Part shown: piece after piece, positions 9,416 to 16,247 of the stretch
How the letters are laid out: each line of letters begins with the position of its first letter
Position numbering within the stretch: the stretch's first letter is position 1
NCBI RefSeq assembly: GCF_031157315.1
Contig: NZ_JAVIFU010000011.1
Coordinates: forward strand, 124,001 to 188,000
Origin: Paenibacillus sp. LHD-38
GTDB lineage: Bacteria > Bacillota > Bacilli > Paenibacillales > Paenibacillaceae
Reading direction: 5' to 3'
DNA: 64,000 nucleotides
Made by a program: the position numbers and the translations under genes
Notes under the pieces: generated by a model
What the model was told of the DNA's origin: nothing
The model's input: the letters and a program-made list of their open reading frames with translations, nothing else
Database searches by the model: none

Positions 9416-10096
9416 ATGACTCGATTGAAAAACATTTTTCCAATGAAAGGGCTAATCGTTTCTTGTCAGGCACTTGAACAGGAACCGCTTCACGGCGGGG
9501 ACACAATGGCAAAAATGGCACGAGCTGCTGTGAACTCCGGCGCAATTGGAATTCGAACAAACGGGGTTCCAGATATTCTCGCCATTAAGCAGGAAGTGGA
9601 TGTACCGGTAATTGGGCTCATTAAGAGAGTTATCCCTGGTTCAGCTATCTTTATAACTCCGACACTTGATGAGGTGAAAGCCATCGTATCCGCCAAAGCC
9701 GACATCGTCGCGCTCGATATAACGAATCGAGAAGGTCGTTTGGAAACGGTAAAGCCATTAATTGATTATGCGCATGAATGGGGCGCCGCGGTCATGGCAG
9801 ATATTTCAACTTTGGAGGAAGGGCTGGCAGCGGAGCAATTAGGTGTTGACTTCATCGGCACTACCCTCTCCGGATATACGCCGTACAGCACGCAGCAAGA
9901 AGGGCCGGATTTTGATTTGCTGGAGCAATTATGTGCGAAGGTGAGCCTTCCAATCGTTGCTGAAGGACGGATCTGGACGCCGGAGGATGCGGCGAAAGCA
10001 AGGAATGCAGGAGCGTCTTATGTTGTTGTGGGCAGTGCCATTACGCGGCCGCAGTTGATTACGGCACGTTATGTCAGCGCGCTGCTTACGCATTAG
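9416..10096 (+). CDS. nanE: N-acylglucosamine-6-phosphate 2-epimerase
   Basis: 226-residue TIM barrel of the NanE family. Landmarks are GLIVSCQALEQEPL at the start, IRTNGV, the catalytic region GLIKR (Lys70) and AEGRIWTPE (Glu183), and a phosphate-binding end VVVGSAITRP. It converts N-acetylmannosamine-6-phosphate to N-acetylglucosamine-6-phosphate, after NanA and NanK. Lies between nanA and nanK in a tight run. The next steps (nagA, nagB) are not in the window. Confidence 0.95.
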   Translation: MTRLKNIFPMKGLIVSCQALEQEPLHGGDTMAKMARAAVNSGAIGIRTNGVPDILAIKQEVDVPVIGLIKRVIPGSAIFITPTLDEVKAIVSAKADIVALDITNREGRLETVKPLIDYAHEWGAAVMADISTLEEGLAAEQLGVDFIGTTLSGYTPYSTQQEGPDFDLLEQLCAKVSLPIVAEGRIWTPEDAAKARNAGASYVVVGSAITRPQLITARYVSALLTH

Positions 10097-10114
10097 GGTT
10101 AAGGGGGAAGGCCG

Positions 10115-11080
10115 ATGGAATCCCAATTGTACGATCCCCAAGCTGAATACGCAATCGGCGTGGATATTGGAGGAACAAAAATTAATGCAGGTGTTGTAAG
10201 CGCAGAAGGGGCCGTACTGCATACCGTAAGCCTCAGCACCTTGGCTGGGCAAGCCAAAACGGTGGATCGCGTTCATCAAGCCGTTGTTGATTTAATGGCG
10301 GTGGTGAAAGAGAAGTTTTCAAGTGTCCGGTTAAAAGGGATCGGCGTTGGCAGCGCGGGACAAATTGATTGGGCGAATGGCAGCATTCGATCGGCCTCAG
10401 AGCTTATACCCGGCTATGCCGGAACAGCTCTGAAGTGCATTCTTCAGAAGCAATTTCTTCTGCCAGTAATCGTAGACAACGACGTTAATGTGCTCGCGCT
10501 GACGGAGAAATATGTTGGAGCAGCACAAGGAGTTAACCATTTTCTCTGTCTTGCTCTTGGAACCGGTGTAGGCGGTGCAATCGTCGTTGATGGCCGCCTT
10601 GTACACGGCTTTTGGGGAGGAGGCGGCGAGCTGGGCCATCTGTCGGTAGATTTCAAGGGACCGTCATGCCTATGCGGAGGGAAGGGCTGCTTAGAGCAAT
10701 ACGCATCGGGAACTAGCATTGCTCGTCGGATGCGGGAGAAGCTTGCGCTAAGCGGACACCCCGCAGAAGATTTGGATTCCCGCGAAGTGATAACCAGATG
10801 GAAAGCAGGGGATCCCCTTGCTGTAGAGCTAATGGAAGAAACGATAGCTGCTCTTGGCTCCGCTGTTGCTTCCCTCATCCATATGTTCAATCCGGAAGTG
10901 ATTGTTATTGGCGGAGGAGTCGCTGAAGCGGGTGAGCCATTGTTTGAAGGGATAAGGAGAGAAGTAAACCGCAGATCGATGCCTTCCATGCTGGAAGGAG
11001 TCCGAATTGAAGCGGCGTATCGCGGCAATTTGTGCGGTATGATAGGCGCGGCTCTGCAGGTATGGGAATATGGGGAATAA
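10115..11080 (+). CDS. nanK: ROK-family kinase, probable N-acetylmannosamine kinase
   Basis: 321 residues of the ROK sugar kinase family: phosphate loop VDIGGTKINAG (about 16-26), catalytic Asp in VDNDVN, LGTGVGG, and the zinc-binding cysteine cluster CLCGGKGCLEQYASG. No N-terminal DNA-binding domain, so it is an enzyme rather than a repressor. With nanA and nanE upstream it most likely phosphorylates N-acetylmannosamine; glucokinase-type ROK proteins share these motifs. Last gene of the operon, followed by a terminator. Confidence 0.9.
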   Translation: MESQLYDPQAEYAIGVDIGGTKINAGVVSAEGAVLHTVSLSTLAGQAKTVDRVHQAVVDLMAVVKEKFSSVRLKGIGVGSAGQIDWANGSIRSASELIPGYAGTALKCILQKQFLLPVIVDNDVNVLALTEKYVGAAQGVNHFLCLALGTGVGGAIVVDGRLVHGFWGGGGELGHLSVDFKGPSCLCGGKGCLEQYASGTSIARRMREKLALSGHPAEDLDSREVITRWKAGDPLAVELMEETIAALGSAVASLIHMFNPEVIVIGGGVAEAGEPLFEGIRREVNRRSMPSMLEGVRIEAAYRGNLCGMIGAALQVWEYGE

Positions 11081-11095
11081 AGGATGCAGCAACAA

Positions 11096-11124
11096 AGCGG
11101 ATGGTAGCATCCGCTCGTTTTTTT
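11096..11124 (+). terminator. Terminator of the sialic-acid operon
   Basis: Perfect stem AGCGGATG/CATCCGCT with a GTAG loop, then CG and seven T residues; it begins 15 nt after the nanK stop. Confidence 0.92.
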
Positions 11125-11268
11125 GCAAAGCGGAAATTTAACGCTCTACAGGAATGCTAACGGGCAGAAGAGTTGAACAATTTTTTCTAAGTATTGGATA
11201 CAGCTGTTATAAGCCCAAGAATTTTGAGCATAACCACATACACTATAAATGAGGGGATGGTGGACAAG

Positions 11269-11343
11269 ATGCTAAGATCATCTCACATCATTTTCTGCCA
11301 TAGCTTAAAGGCGATGTTCCTGCATCGCCCTTTTTTAATGTGA
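11269..11343 (+). other. Possible 24-codon ORF overlapping a terminator hairpin (leader peptide or small RNA)
   Basis: ATG at 11269 is preceded by GGGGATGG and opens a 24-residue frame (MLRSSHIIFCHSLKAMFLHR...). Its second half runs through a perfect GGCGATG/CATCGCC hairpin (11310-11329) followed by six T. The unit lies alone between the nan operon terminator and the leader of the YolD-like gene. A clear promoter was not found. It may be a short regulated transcript or chance. Confidence 0.35.
11310..11336 (+). terminator. Intergenic intrinsic terminator
   Basis: Stem GGCGATG (11310-11316) and CATCGCC (11323-11329), 6-nt loop, then C and six T. No annotated gene ends just before it, so it must close an unrecognised short transcript. 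Confidence 0.8.
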
Positions 11344-11426
11344 GTAAAATCAATGATAACGTCAACCAACAAATGGAGTAATCGATTTACTCTTATTCCC
11401 GCTAACAGAGTCAAATGCCTGCATGC

Positions 11427-11497
11427 TATAATAGAGTTATACGCGTAACTTATATGGATAGAATAAGGGTCTCCTCGGAGCGGAGGGGCCCTTTTTT
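11427..11497 (+). promoter_or_regulatory. Leader of the YolD-like gene: -10 box and terminator-like hairpin
   Basis: TATAAT at 11427-11432 is a perfect -10 hexamer; the -35 is poor. About 35 nt further on a bulged stem (AAGGG with CCCTT, CTCC with GGAG; 11465-11493) is followed by TTTTTT, upstream of the ribosome site of the 81-residue gene. A transcript starting here would meet an intrinsic terminator before the gene, so attenuation is possible. Confidence 0.45.
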
Positions 11498-11537
11498 ATT
11501 GGATATACGGTGCCATACATAGCAGGAGGGGAATTAG

Positions 11538-11783
11538 ATGGCAAAAAAAGGACCGAAGCGGCCCACCAGAGATGAGTTTGAGCTGGAAGAGCTGGGTGAA
11601 AGATTGGTAGAGGCTAAGCAGGAAGGCACGGAGCTGCTGCTCACCATTTGGGCAGCGGAAGAACAGGTAAGAGGCGTAATTACCACACTCGATTCCAGAA
11701 CGAAGAAGGTTCATGTGGAATATATGGGAAGCGTAACAAAGGTTCCTTTTTTAGATATTATGAAGATAGAAAGTCCTTATTAA
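11538..11783 (+). CDS. YolD-like small protein
   Basis: 81 residues. The C-terminal half (LLLTIWAAEEQVRGVITTLDSRTKKVHVEY...VPFLDIMKIE) resembles the YolD-like domain, a small beta-rich fold often encoded near DNA-repair polymerase genes in Bacilli, though no such gene is beside it here. GGAGGGG ribosome site. Own terminator follows at 11809. The role is unknown. Confidence 0.6.
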   Translation: MAKKGPKRPTRDEFELEELGERLVEAKQEGTELLLTIWAAEEQVRGVITTLDSRTKKVHVEYMGSVTKVPFLDIMKIESPY

Positions 11784-11808
11784 TTCGATTAGCTTTGAAG
11801 CAAAAGTG

Positions 11809-11852
11809 CCTCCCTCGTTCAAGGCTGAACGGCTGGGAGGTTTGTTTTTTTT
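11809..11852 (+). terminator. Terminator after the YolD-like gene
   Basis: CCTCCC...GGGAGG with an inner GTTCA/TGAAC stem, then TTTG and eight T. Confidence 0.9.
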
Positions 11853-11955
11853 CGCCATCAAGCCTCGTTTGAGCAATGCGAAGGAGAGGTTTATAATGGA
11901 ATTAGGCTAACGTAAGAAACACTTATTCATTCATGATGGAGGAGGATCTACATAC

Positions 11956-13188
11956 ATGTACCCAACACAGCAGCATTTGGAAAAATACGCAGCGCTTGCC
12001 GTTAAGGTCGGCGTCAATGTGCAGCAAGGGCAGACGGTGATCGTCATGGCTCCGATTACCGCAGCTCCTCTTGTGCGTCTTATTGCGTCAAAGGCTTATG
12101 GAGCCGGCGCCAAAAACGTGCATGTGGAGTATAACGACGAGGAGCTTTCCCTCATTAAATACAAGCAAGCGCCGGATGAGGCTTTCTTGGAATATCCGAT
12201 GTTCCGCGCAAAGGCTTGGGAGGATTTCGTGGAGCAGGGCGCGGCCTTTATTACTATCTATTCTCCAAACCCCGACTTGCTTAACGATGTCGATCCGACT
12301 AGGGTGGCAACGGCTTCTAAGGTGGCATCAACCGCGCTTAGCGGCTATAGAAGCTCGCTCATGAACCATACGAATGCCTGGTCGCTGCTTTCGTATGCGA
12401 CACCGGGGTGGGCGGCTAAGATTTTCCCTGATTCCGCACCGGAGGAAGCTGTTCAGAAGCTGTGGGAGCGGATTATCGATGCGACCCGCATTGGGCTGGA
12501 GGATCCAATCCAGGCTTGGAAGGAACATAACGCAAAGCTGCTCCAAATGGTTGAGGTGCTCAATAACAAACGTTATAAGCAGCTTCAATACGAGGCGCCG
12601 GGCACGAGCCTAACCGTTGAACTTCCGGAAGGCCATATTTGGCTGGGCGGCTCCAAGGCGAATGCCAAAGGGATTTTCTTTAATCCGAATATGCCGACGG
12701 AAGAAGTATTCACCATGCCGAACAAGGATGGCGTTAACGGAACGGTTCGCAGCACCAAGCCGCTTAATTATAACGGGCAGGTCATCAACGGCTTCTCCTT
12801 GACCTTCAAGGATGGCAAAGTAATCGATCATACGGCTGAGCAGGGCTATGAGGCGTTGACTCATTTATTGAACACGGATGACGGGGCAAGACATTTGGGA
12901 GAAGTTGCTCTTGTGCCTCATGACTCGCCAATCTCCAATTCCAATGTAACTTTCTTTAATACGCTCTATGATGAGAATGCCTCCTGCCATTTGGCGCTAG
13001 GCCAAGCTTATCCGGTCAACCTTAAAGGCGGCACCAAAATGTCACCCGAGGAGCTTCTCGCTCATGGAGCGAATAGAAGCCTTACCCATGAGGATTTCAT
13101 GATCGGCTCGCCGGACATGAATATCGACGGCGTGACGCAGGATGGAAACCGCGAGCCGATCTTCCGCAACGGCAATTGGGCGATTTAG
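11956..13188 (+). CDS. M29-family aminopeptidase
   Basis: 410 residues, the normal length for thermophilic aminopeptidase T/AmpS/PepS (family M29), a cytoplasmic dimeric metallo-aminopeptidase. Metal ligands expected for the family are present in order: Glu in NMPTEEVFTMP, Glu in LGEVALVP, His in ASCHLALG, and His/Asp in LTHEDFMIGSPDMNIDG. Monocistronic: own GGAGGAGG ribosome site upstream and a terminator 12 nt after the stop. Confidence 0.93.
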   Translation: MYPTQQHLEKYAALAVKVGVNVQQGQTVIVMAPITAAPLVRLIASKAYGAGAKNVHVEYNDEELSLIKYKQAPDEAFLEYPMFRAKAWEDFVEQGAAFITIYSPNPDLLNDVDPTRVATASKVASTALSGYRSSLMNHTNAWSLLSYATPGWAAKIFPDSAPEEAVQKLWERIIDATRIGLEDPIQAWKEHNAKLLQMVEVLNNKRYKQLQYEAPGTSLTVELPEGHIWLGGSKANAKGIFFNPNMPTEEVFTMPNKDGVNGTVRSTKPLNYNGQVINGFSLTFKDGKVIDHTAEQGYEALTHLLNTDDGARHLGEVALVPHDSPISNSNVTFFNTLYDENASCHLALGQAYPVNLKGGTKMSPEELLAHGANRSLTHEDFMIGSPDMNIDGVTQDGNREPIFRNGNWAI

Positions 13189-13200
13189 TTAAATTAAAGA

Positions 13201-13244
13201 AAAGGCTCTGGTTCCGCAGTTTATGCTGCCAAACCAGAGCCTTT
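13201..13244. terminator. Bidirectional terminator between the aminopeptidase and immA-like genes
   Basis: A 13-bp perfect inverted repeat, AAAGGCTCTGGTT with AACCAGAGCCTTT, with a further GCAG/CTGC inside. T-rich tails flank it on both strands, which suits the two convergent genes. Confidence 0.85.
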
Positions 13245-13270
13245 GTCATGCAAACGCCGTTAATGCCGTT

Positions 13271-13681
13271 TCAGAAATAAAACTTTTGCATCTCCGCCGG
13301 TACGCCATTGCGCATCAATAGCTCCGCGAGGGTCTCGCTGGCAGCGGGCGAATCGCCCGATATCAGCAGCCGGACGGCAAATTTATTCGCTTGACGTTCG
13401 TATTTTCCCGCATTGAAAAACGATTGCTCATCCAGCCAAAAGCGGTTAAAGCCCGGATGAAGCCGATCATGCCCAAGCTCATGGGCGCACACGAACCTGC
13501 GCCAATCCTCAGGCAGCTTATCGTGAATGACGATAAAGCGGCGCCTCAGCTTTTTGAAATAGAGGCCTCTCGTTCCTTCGCCAAGATCAGCATACCGGAT
13601 ATGAATGCCAATGCCCTCGGCGATGGTGAAGGGGTCGTTGGTCTTGAATTTCCGGATGAGCTTCAAAATCAATTTATCCAT
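13271..13681 (-). CDS. ImmA/IrrE-type metallopeptidase
   Basis: 136 residues with the zinc-peptidase motif HELGH (67-71, in CAHELGHDRLH) and a downstream helix ERQANKFAVRLL typical of the ImmA/IrrE family. In ICEBs1 and in phages such proteins cleave the neighbouring XRE repressor ImmR when DNA is damaged. The XRE gene lies 8 bp upstream in the same direction, so the pair looks functional. Unlike an intact prophage, no integrase or phage structural genes are adjacent. Confidence 0.88.
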   Translation of the reverse strand: MDKLILKLIRKFKTNDPFTIAEGIGIHIRYADLGEGTRGLYFKKLRRRFIVIHDKLPEDWRRFVCAHELGHDRLHPGFNRFWLDEQSFFNAGKYERQANKFAVRLLISGDSPAASETLAELLMRNGVPAEMQKFYF

Positions 13682-13689
13682 AGCAACAC

Positions 13690-14115
13690 CTACCCTTGGG
13701 CATCATCAGGAGCATGGCCTGCCGCCTCGGTCTTTTTTTTGTGTTTATTCATTTGTTTCGCTTCCCAGAATAGCCCGGTCAGCACATCCATGACGCGCTG
13801 ACGGTCAATGGGGCTCATCGGCACGCCGTCGAACATGATTTCCCCGTCTTCCTCCAGCAGCTTCTTGAAATCACGCTTATCCTTATACGTCGCCCATTCG
13901 GGAATTGTTGCTGCCGCAGCGCCTCGTCCAAGCAAATAATCGGTCGTCGTATGAAGGATATCGGCTAGCTTTTGCAAATCCTCGCTCGTTGGCGTCACGC
14001 GGTCATTCTCGATATGCCCCAGATTGGATCGGCCCATTTCGAGATGGGAGGCGACCTCCTGCTGCGTTAACCCGTGTTCAACTCGCAATTGCTTAATTCT
14101 CGCTCCTAATGACAT
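13690..14115 (-). CDS. XRE-family repressor (ImmR-like)
   Basis: 141 residues with an N-terminal helix-turn-helix (IKQLRVEHGLTQQEVASHLEMGRSN) and a C-terminal region ending in charged residues. The ATG follows GGAGGG. Encoded with the ImmA-like protease and divergent from the split sigma factor. The 330-bp gap between them has a 14-bp inverted repeat that is a candidate operator. The arrangement suggests the repressor silences the sigma genes until proteolysis. Confidence 0.88.
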   Translation of the reverse strand: MSLGARIKQLRVEHGLTQQEVASHLEMGRSNLGHIENDRVTPTSEDLQKLADILHTTTDYLLGRGAAAATIPEWATYKDKRDFKKLLEEDGEIMFDGVPMSPIDRQRVMDVLTGLFWEAKQMNKHKKKTEAAGHAPDDAQG

Positions 14116-14161
14116 TATGAATACCCTCCATTTTCGTTAAATGGTATTTTAGATACTTGAC

Positions 14162-14335
14162 GGTAATTAAAATACCCAATAAAATGAGTTTCATCAGATA
14201 GACTCTTATTATTATGTACGAAGGTAGATAGAATGATAGTTTTAATACTCTTTTTTTTAGTCTAATGCTTGATTTCGATAGTGTCAATACCGTGGATGCG
14301 CGATAGTTTTTTGAAGGAAGAGTATTTTAATTACC
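14162..14335. promoter_or_regulatory. Paired 14-bp inverted operator-like sites between immR-like and sigma genes
   Basis: GGTAATTAAAATAC at 14162-14175 recurs as its exact reverse complement GTATTTTAATTACC at 14322-14335. A related half site GGTATTTTAGATAC lies at 14143. Sites at both ends of a divergent intergenic region fit binding and looping by the XRE repressor. The rest of the 330-bp gap is AT-rich with no convincing gene. Confidence 0.55.
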
Positions 14336-14357
14336 GAAAGGATATTTTTTTTAAAAA

Positions 14358-14379
14358 AATAAGAACATATGTTCTTATT
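14358..14379. promoter_or_regulatory. LexA (DinR)-type SOS box
   Basis: A 22-bp perfect palindrome centred on GAACATATGTTC, which matches the Gram-positive LexA/DinR core GAAC-N4-GTTC. It lies about 70 bp before the sigma-factor ATG; a TATTAT -10-like box overlaps its right edge (14376-14381), so LexA binding would block that promoter. Confidence 0.7.
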
Positions 14380-14447
14380 ATGGTTGTTTTTTAAGCTCTA
14401 TTTATCACTTTTAATACAAACACAAAAAGAAAGGATGCTGCAATCGA

Positions 14448-15071
14448 ATGGAGAACAAGGAGATCTATTTGTCCGGCAATGAGCTTGAAACCTTTAAGAA
14501 CTATCAAGAAAGTCATGACAAGCTATTTAAGGACCGTGTCATTCAACGCTTTTTTGAAAATAAGAGCCACGTTAAGCTGTTAGTTGGTTGTATGAATGGT
14601 GATGCTGCTTGCATGCAGCAGCTGGAGGAGACCTTTCGAAAGTATTTTTTTGAATACCGCTTTACCAAATATTTGGCGGGAACGATTCGCTTTTATACGA
14701 TTGAGTTGCTGCGGAATCAACAAAAATATAAGCAGCGAAACCAGCTTATTTTTGACTCGCCGGCTTCCGATAAAGGTGAAGCAACCATGGGAGAGCTTAT
14801 GCTGTCAAACCTAACCGATCAACCCTTCAGCCTCTCATACACCTCAGATCCATGCCAAATGGAAGCATCGTTTACGAATGATGACTTAACGGCTGTCTTT
14901 GAAGCTCTCTCCGGAAAACAACGCTTTGTCGCTGCTTTAGCATACGGCCTGCGCTATCAGGACAATGAAATCGCCAAAATACTTAAAGTAAGCCCTCAAG
15001 CAATAAGCAAATCGAGAAATAAAACATTAGAAATCATACGCTGCTCGCTTGCCGGAAAGGGGGTGAAATAA
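14448..15071 (+). CDS. SigO/UviA-like sigma factor subunit
   Basis: 207 residues. The C-terminus carries a sigma-70 region-4 helix-turn-helix (LSGKQRFVAALAYGLRYQDNEIAKILKVSPQAISKSRNKTLEII, about 158-200). The N-terminal part is not a normal region 2, which the B. subtilis SigO (YvrI) system supplies on a separate protein, RsoA. The two genes that follow resemble YvrJ and RsoA, as in that locus. UviA-type UV-inducible sigma factors of Clostridium are another relative. Expression is probably under LexA and the XRE repressor. Ribosome site AAAGGATG. Confidence 0.72.
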   Translation: MENKEIYLSGNELETFKNYQESHDKLFKDRVIQRFFENKSHVKLLVGCMNGDAACMQQLEETFRKYFFEYRFTKYLAGTIRFYTIELLRNQQKYKQRNQLIFDSPASDKGEATMGELMLSNLTDQPFSLSYTSDPCQMEASFTNDDLTAVFEALSGKQRFVAALAYGLRYQDNEIAKILKVSPQAISKSRNKTLEIIRCSLAGKGVK

Positions 15072-15256
15072 TGCTGGAGACTTTAGCGATTACGCCTCTG
15101 CTTGCAGCGGTTGGGCAGGTTGGATTTCCGATTGTTCTGGCTGGTTATTTGCTTATTCGATTCGAGAGAAAAATTGAAGCTTTAACTGCCTCCATAACGG
15201 AATTGATTCATGCTGCCCGCAGTAAATCAAGCGAAAGCGAGGACAGCGATGGTTAA
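15071..15256 (+). CDS. YvrJ/UviB-like small membrane protein
   Basis: 61 residues: a single membrane segment (VGQVGFPIVLAGYLLIRF) followed by a charged helix (ERKIEALTASITELI). This is the pattern of the YvrJ family and of BhlA/UviB holin-like proteins. Its ATG overlaps the sigma stop (TAATG) and the following gene overlaps its end, so the three are coupled. In clostridial uviAB the equivalent gene is a proposed holin for bacteriocin release; here the role is unknown. Confidence 0.75.
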   Translation: MLETLAITPLLAAVGQVGFPIVLAGYLLIRFERKIEALTASITELIHAARSKSSESEDSDG

Positions 15257-15542
15257 AATGCTGTTTGATAAAGTGAAGGCGGCACAGCTGGGAGATAAGG
15301 AGTCATTATGGGTGATCATCGAAGCATTCACTCCGGCTATTCGACAAGCAAAGCATCAAACAAATCGAAACGAACAGGATGATGTACAGCAAGCGATTAT
15401 TGAAATGCTGATCCATAAAATTCTCTCCTACGATTTATCTCAGACATTGGATTACTCTGCTTTTTGCAAGCTGAATCAATGCGAGTCAAATGCCAAGTTA
15501 AATAGGTTAGAGAGAAACGACTACAGGGAGGAGGGATATTGA
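15249..15542 (+). CDS. RsoA-like co-sigma factor (region-2-like HTH protein)
   Basis: 97 residues from the ATG that follows GAGGAC (an earlier in-frame start lies deep in the yvrJ-like gene). The start MVKMLFDKVKAAQLGDKESLWVIIEAFTPAI and the following helices fit the helix-turn-helix/region-2 family of B. subtilis RsoA (YvrHa), which pairs with SigO to make a working two-part sigma factor. Overlaps the previous gene by 8 bp. Together with the gene at 14448 it would form a split sigma. Confidence 0.68.
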   Translation: MVKMLFDKVKAAQLGDKESLWVIIEAFTPAIRQAKHQTNRNEQDDVQQAIIEMLIHKILSYDLSQTLDYSAFCKLNQCESNAKLNRLERNDYREEGY

Positions 15543-15631
15543 TACCCGGGATGCATGACCTTGAGCCAAACACCGCAGGTGCGATGCGGATTCCCGCTTT
15601 AGGCATTTGCGCATTTACTGCAAAAGCCCAT

Positions 15632-15658
15632 ACGCTTTTCGCCCTGAATCATAGGATA
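15632..15658 (+). promoter_or_regulatory. Sigma-K-like promoter of the first YjcZ-type gene
   Basis: AC at 15632 and CATAGGATA at 15650-15658, 16 bp apart, match the sigma-K pattern AC-N16/17-CATANNNTA. The same arrangement with the same spacing precedes the paralogue at 54447. Confidence 0.75.
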
Positions 15659-15689
15659 CTGTGTACGTTAACAAAAAGGAGATGACCAC

Positions 15690-15848
15690 ATGAGTTATGG
15701 AGTAGCGGGAGCAAATGTTGGACCTGGACACTGCGCGCCTTATCCAGTTGCGGGCGTAGGCACGGGCTGCGGCGGCGGTTTTTCTAACATTGGTTTTATT
15801 CTAGTCCTCTTTATCCTACTTGTCATAATTTCTCGTTCTTGTTGGTAA
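15690..15848 (+). CDS. YjcZ-type sporulation small membrane protein, copy 1
   Basis: A 52-residue protein too short for most gene finders. Gly/Cys-rich N-terminus (SYGVAGANVGPGHCAPYPVAG) and one hydrophobic segment with the YjcZ signature IGFILVLFILLVIIS, ending RSCW. AAAAGGAGATGA ribosome site. The sigma-K-like promoter points to late mother-cell expression, perhaps a spore coat or membrane component. A paralogue lies at 54447 with the same upstream region and a related terminator. Confidence 0.85.
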   Translation: MSYGVAGANVGPGHCAPYPVAGVGTGCGGGFSNIGFILVLFILLVIISRSCW

Positions 15849-15855
15849 TTTTTCG

Positions 15856-15953
15856 AAATATAAGAAAGTATAAATTTTAACCTTATACGATGCTTATATT
15901 TCACCGTGAAACGAGCTTTTGCCGCTTAGGACGTCGGCAGCCGTTTATGCTTG
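15856..15953 (+). repeat. Dispersed structured repeat, copy R2
   Basis: Same element as R1 with scattered changes: AAATATAAG...CTTATATT hairpin, CACCGTGAAACGAGC, and an end of GCCGTTTATGCTTG. In the outer 3' stem GCG/CGC became GTG/TGC, which still pairs through G-T. It starts 8 nt after the YjcZ-type stop codon and separates that gene from its terminator at 16011. Confidence 0.82.
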
Positions 15954-16010
15954 GCTAGTGCCTGTTCTTAAGTTTCACTAAGCGTATTTCCACTACCTGC
16001 AAGTATAAAT

Positions 16011-16044
16011 AACAGCCCCAAGTGCCTGAGCGCTTGGGGCTGTT
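16011..16044 (+). terminator. Terminator hairpin, displaced from the YjcZ-type gene by R2
   Basis: Twelve-bp perfect stem AACAGCCCCAAG/CTTGGGGCTGTT with loop TGCCTGAGCG. The stem top and loop (CCCCAAGTGCCTGAGC) are shared with the terminator of the paralogue at 54683, so both derive from one ancestral locus. The T-run is weak. Confidence 0.7.
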
Positions 16045-16160
16045 ATAGCTGTGCGATAGGGACGAGCTAGATTCAGGCTTTATTCTGTAATGGTTTTCGC
16101 GACCAAAATCAAATCCAAGATGTCGACAGCGCCGTAGATCGTAAGACACTTTGAAGATTG

Positions 16161-16190
16161 AACTTAACAAAATGCACAAACTGTTAAATT
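16161..16190. other. Degenerate recombinase core-like site upstream of copy 1
   Basis: AACTTAACAAA and ACTGTTAAATT flank an 8-bp spacer; arms are imperfect (TTAACA/TGTTAA core kept). It occupies the same place, before TTGGTGAAAACGCATG, as the perfect 11-8-11 site upstream of recombinase copy 2. Confidence 0.4.
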
Positions 16191-16247
16191 GGTGAAAACG
16201 CATGCTGATTCTATTGTATAATTTAGCTATACATTTTCGAGTGGGAG

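Noticed and set aside
14093..14287. 64-codon minus-strand ORF upstream of the XRE gene
   Set aside because: Covers the operator region and overlaps the XRE start in another frame; no ribosome site or recognisable sequence.
13271..15542. Intact prophage or ICE
   Set aside because: The immA/immR-like pair and sigma genes suggest it, but no integrase, terminase, relaxase or structural genes adjoin; flanking genes are ordinary.
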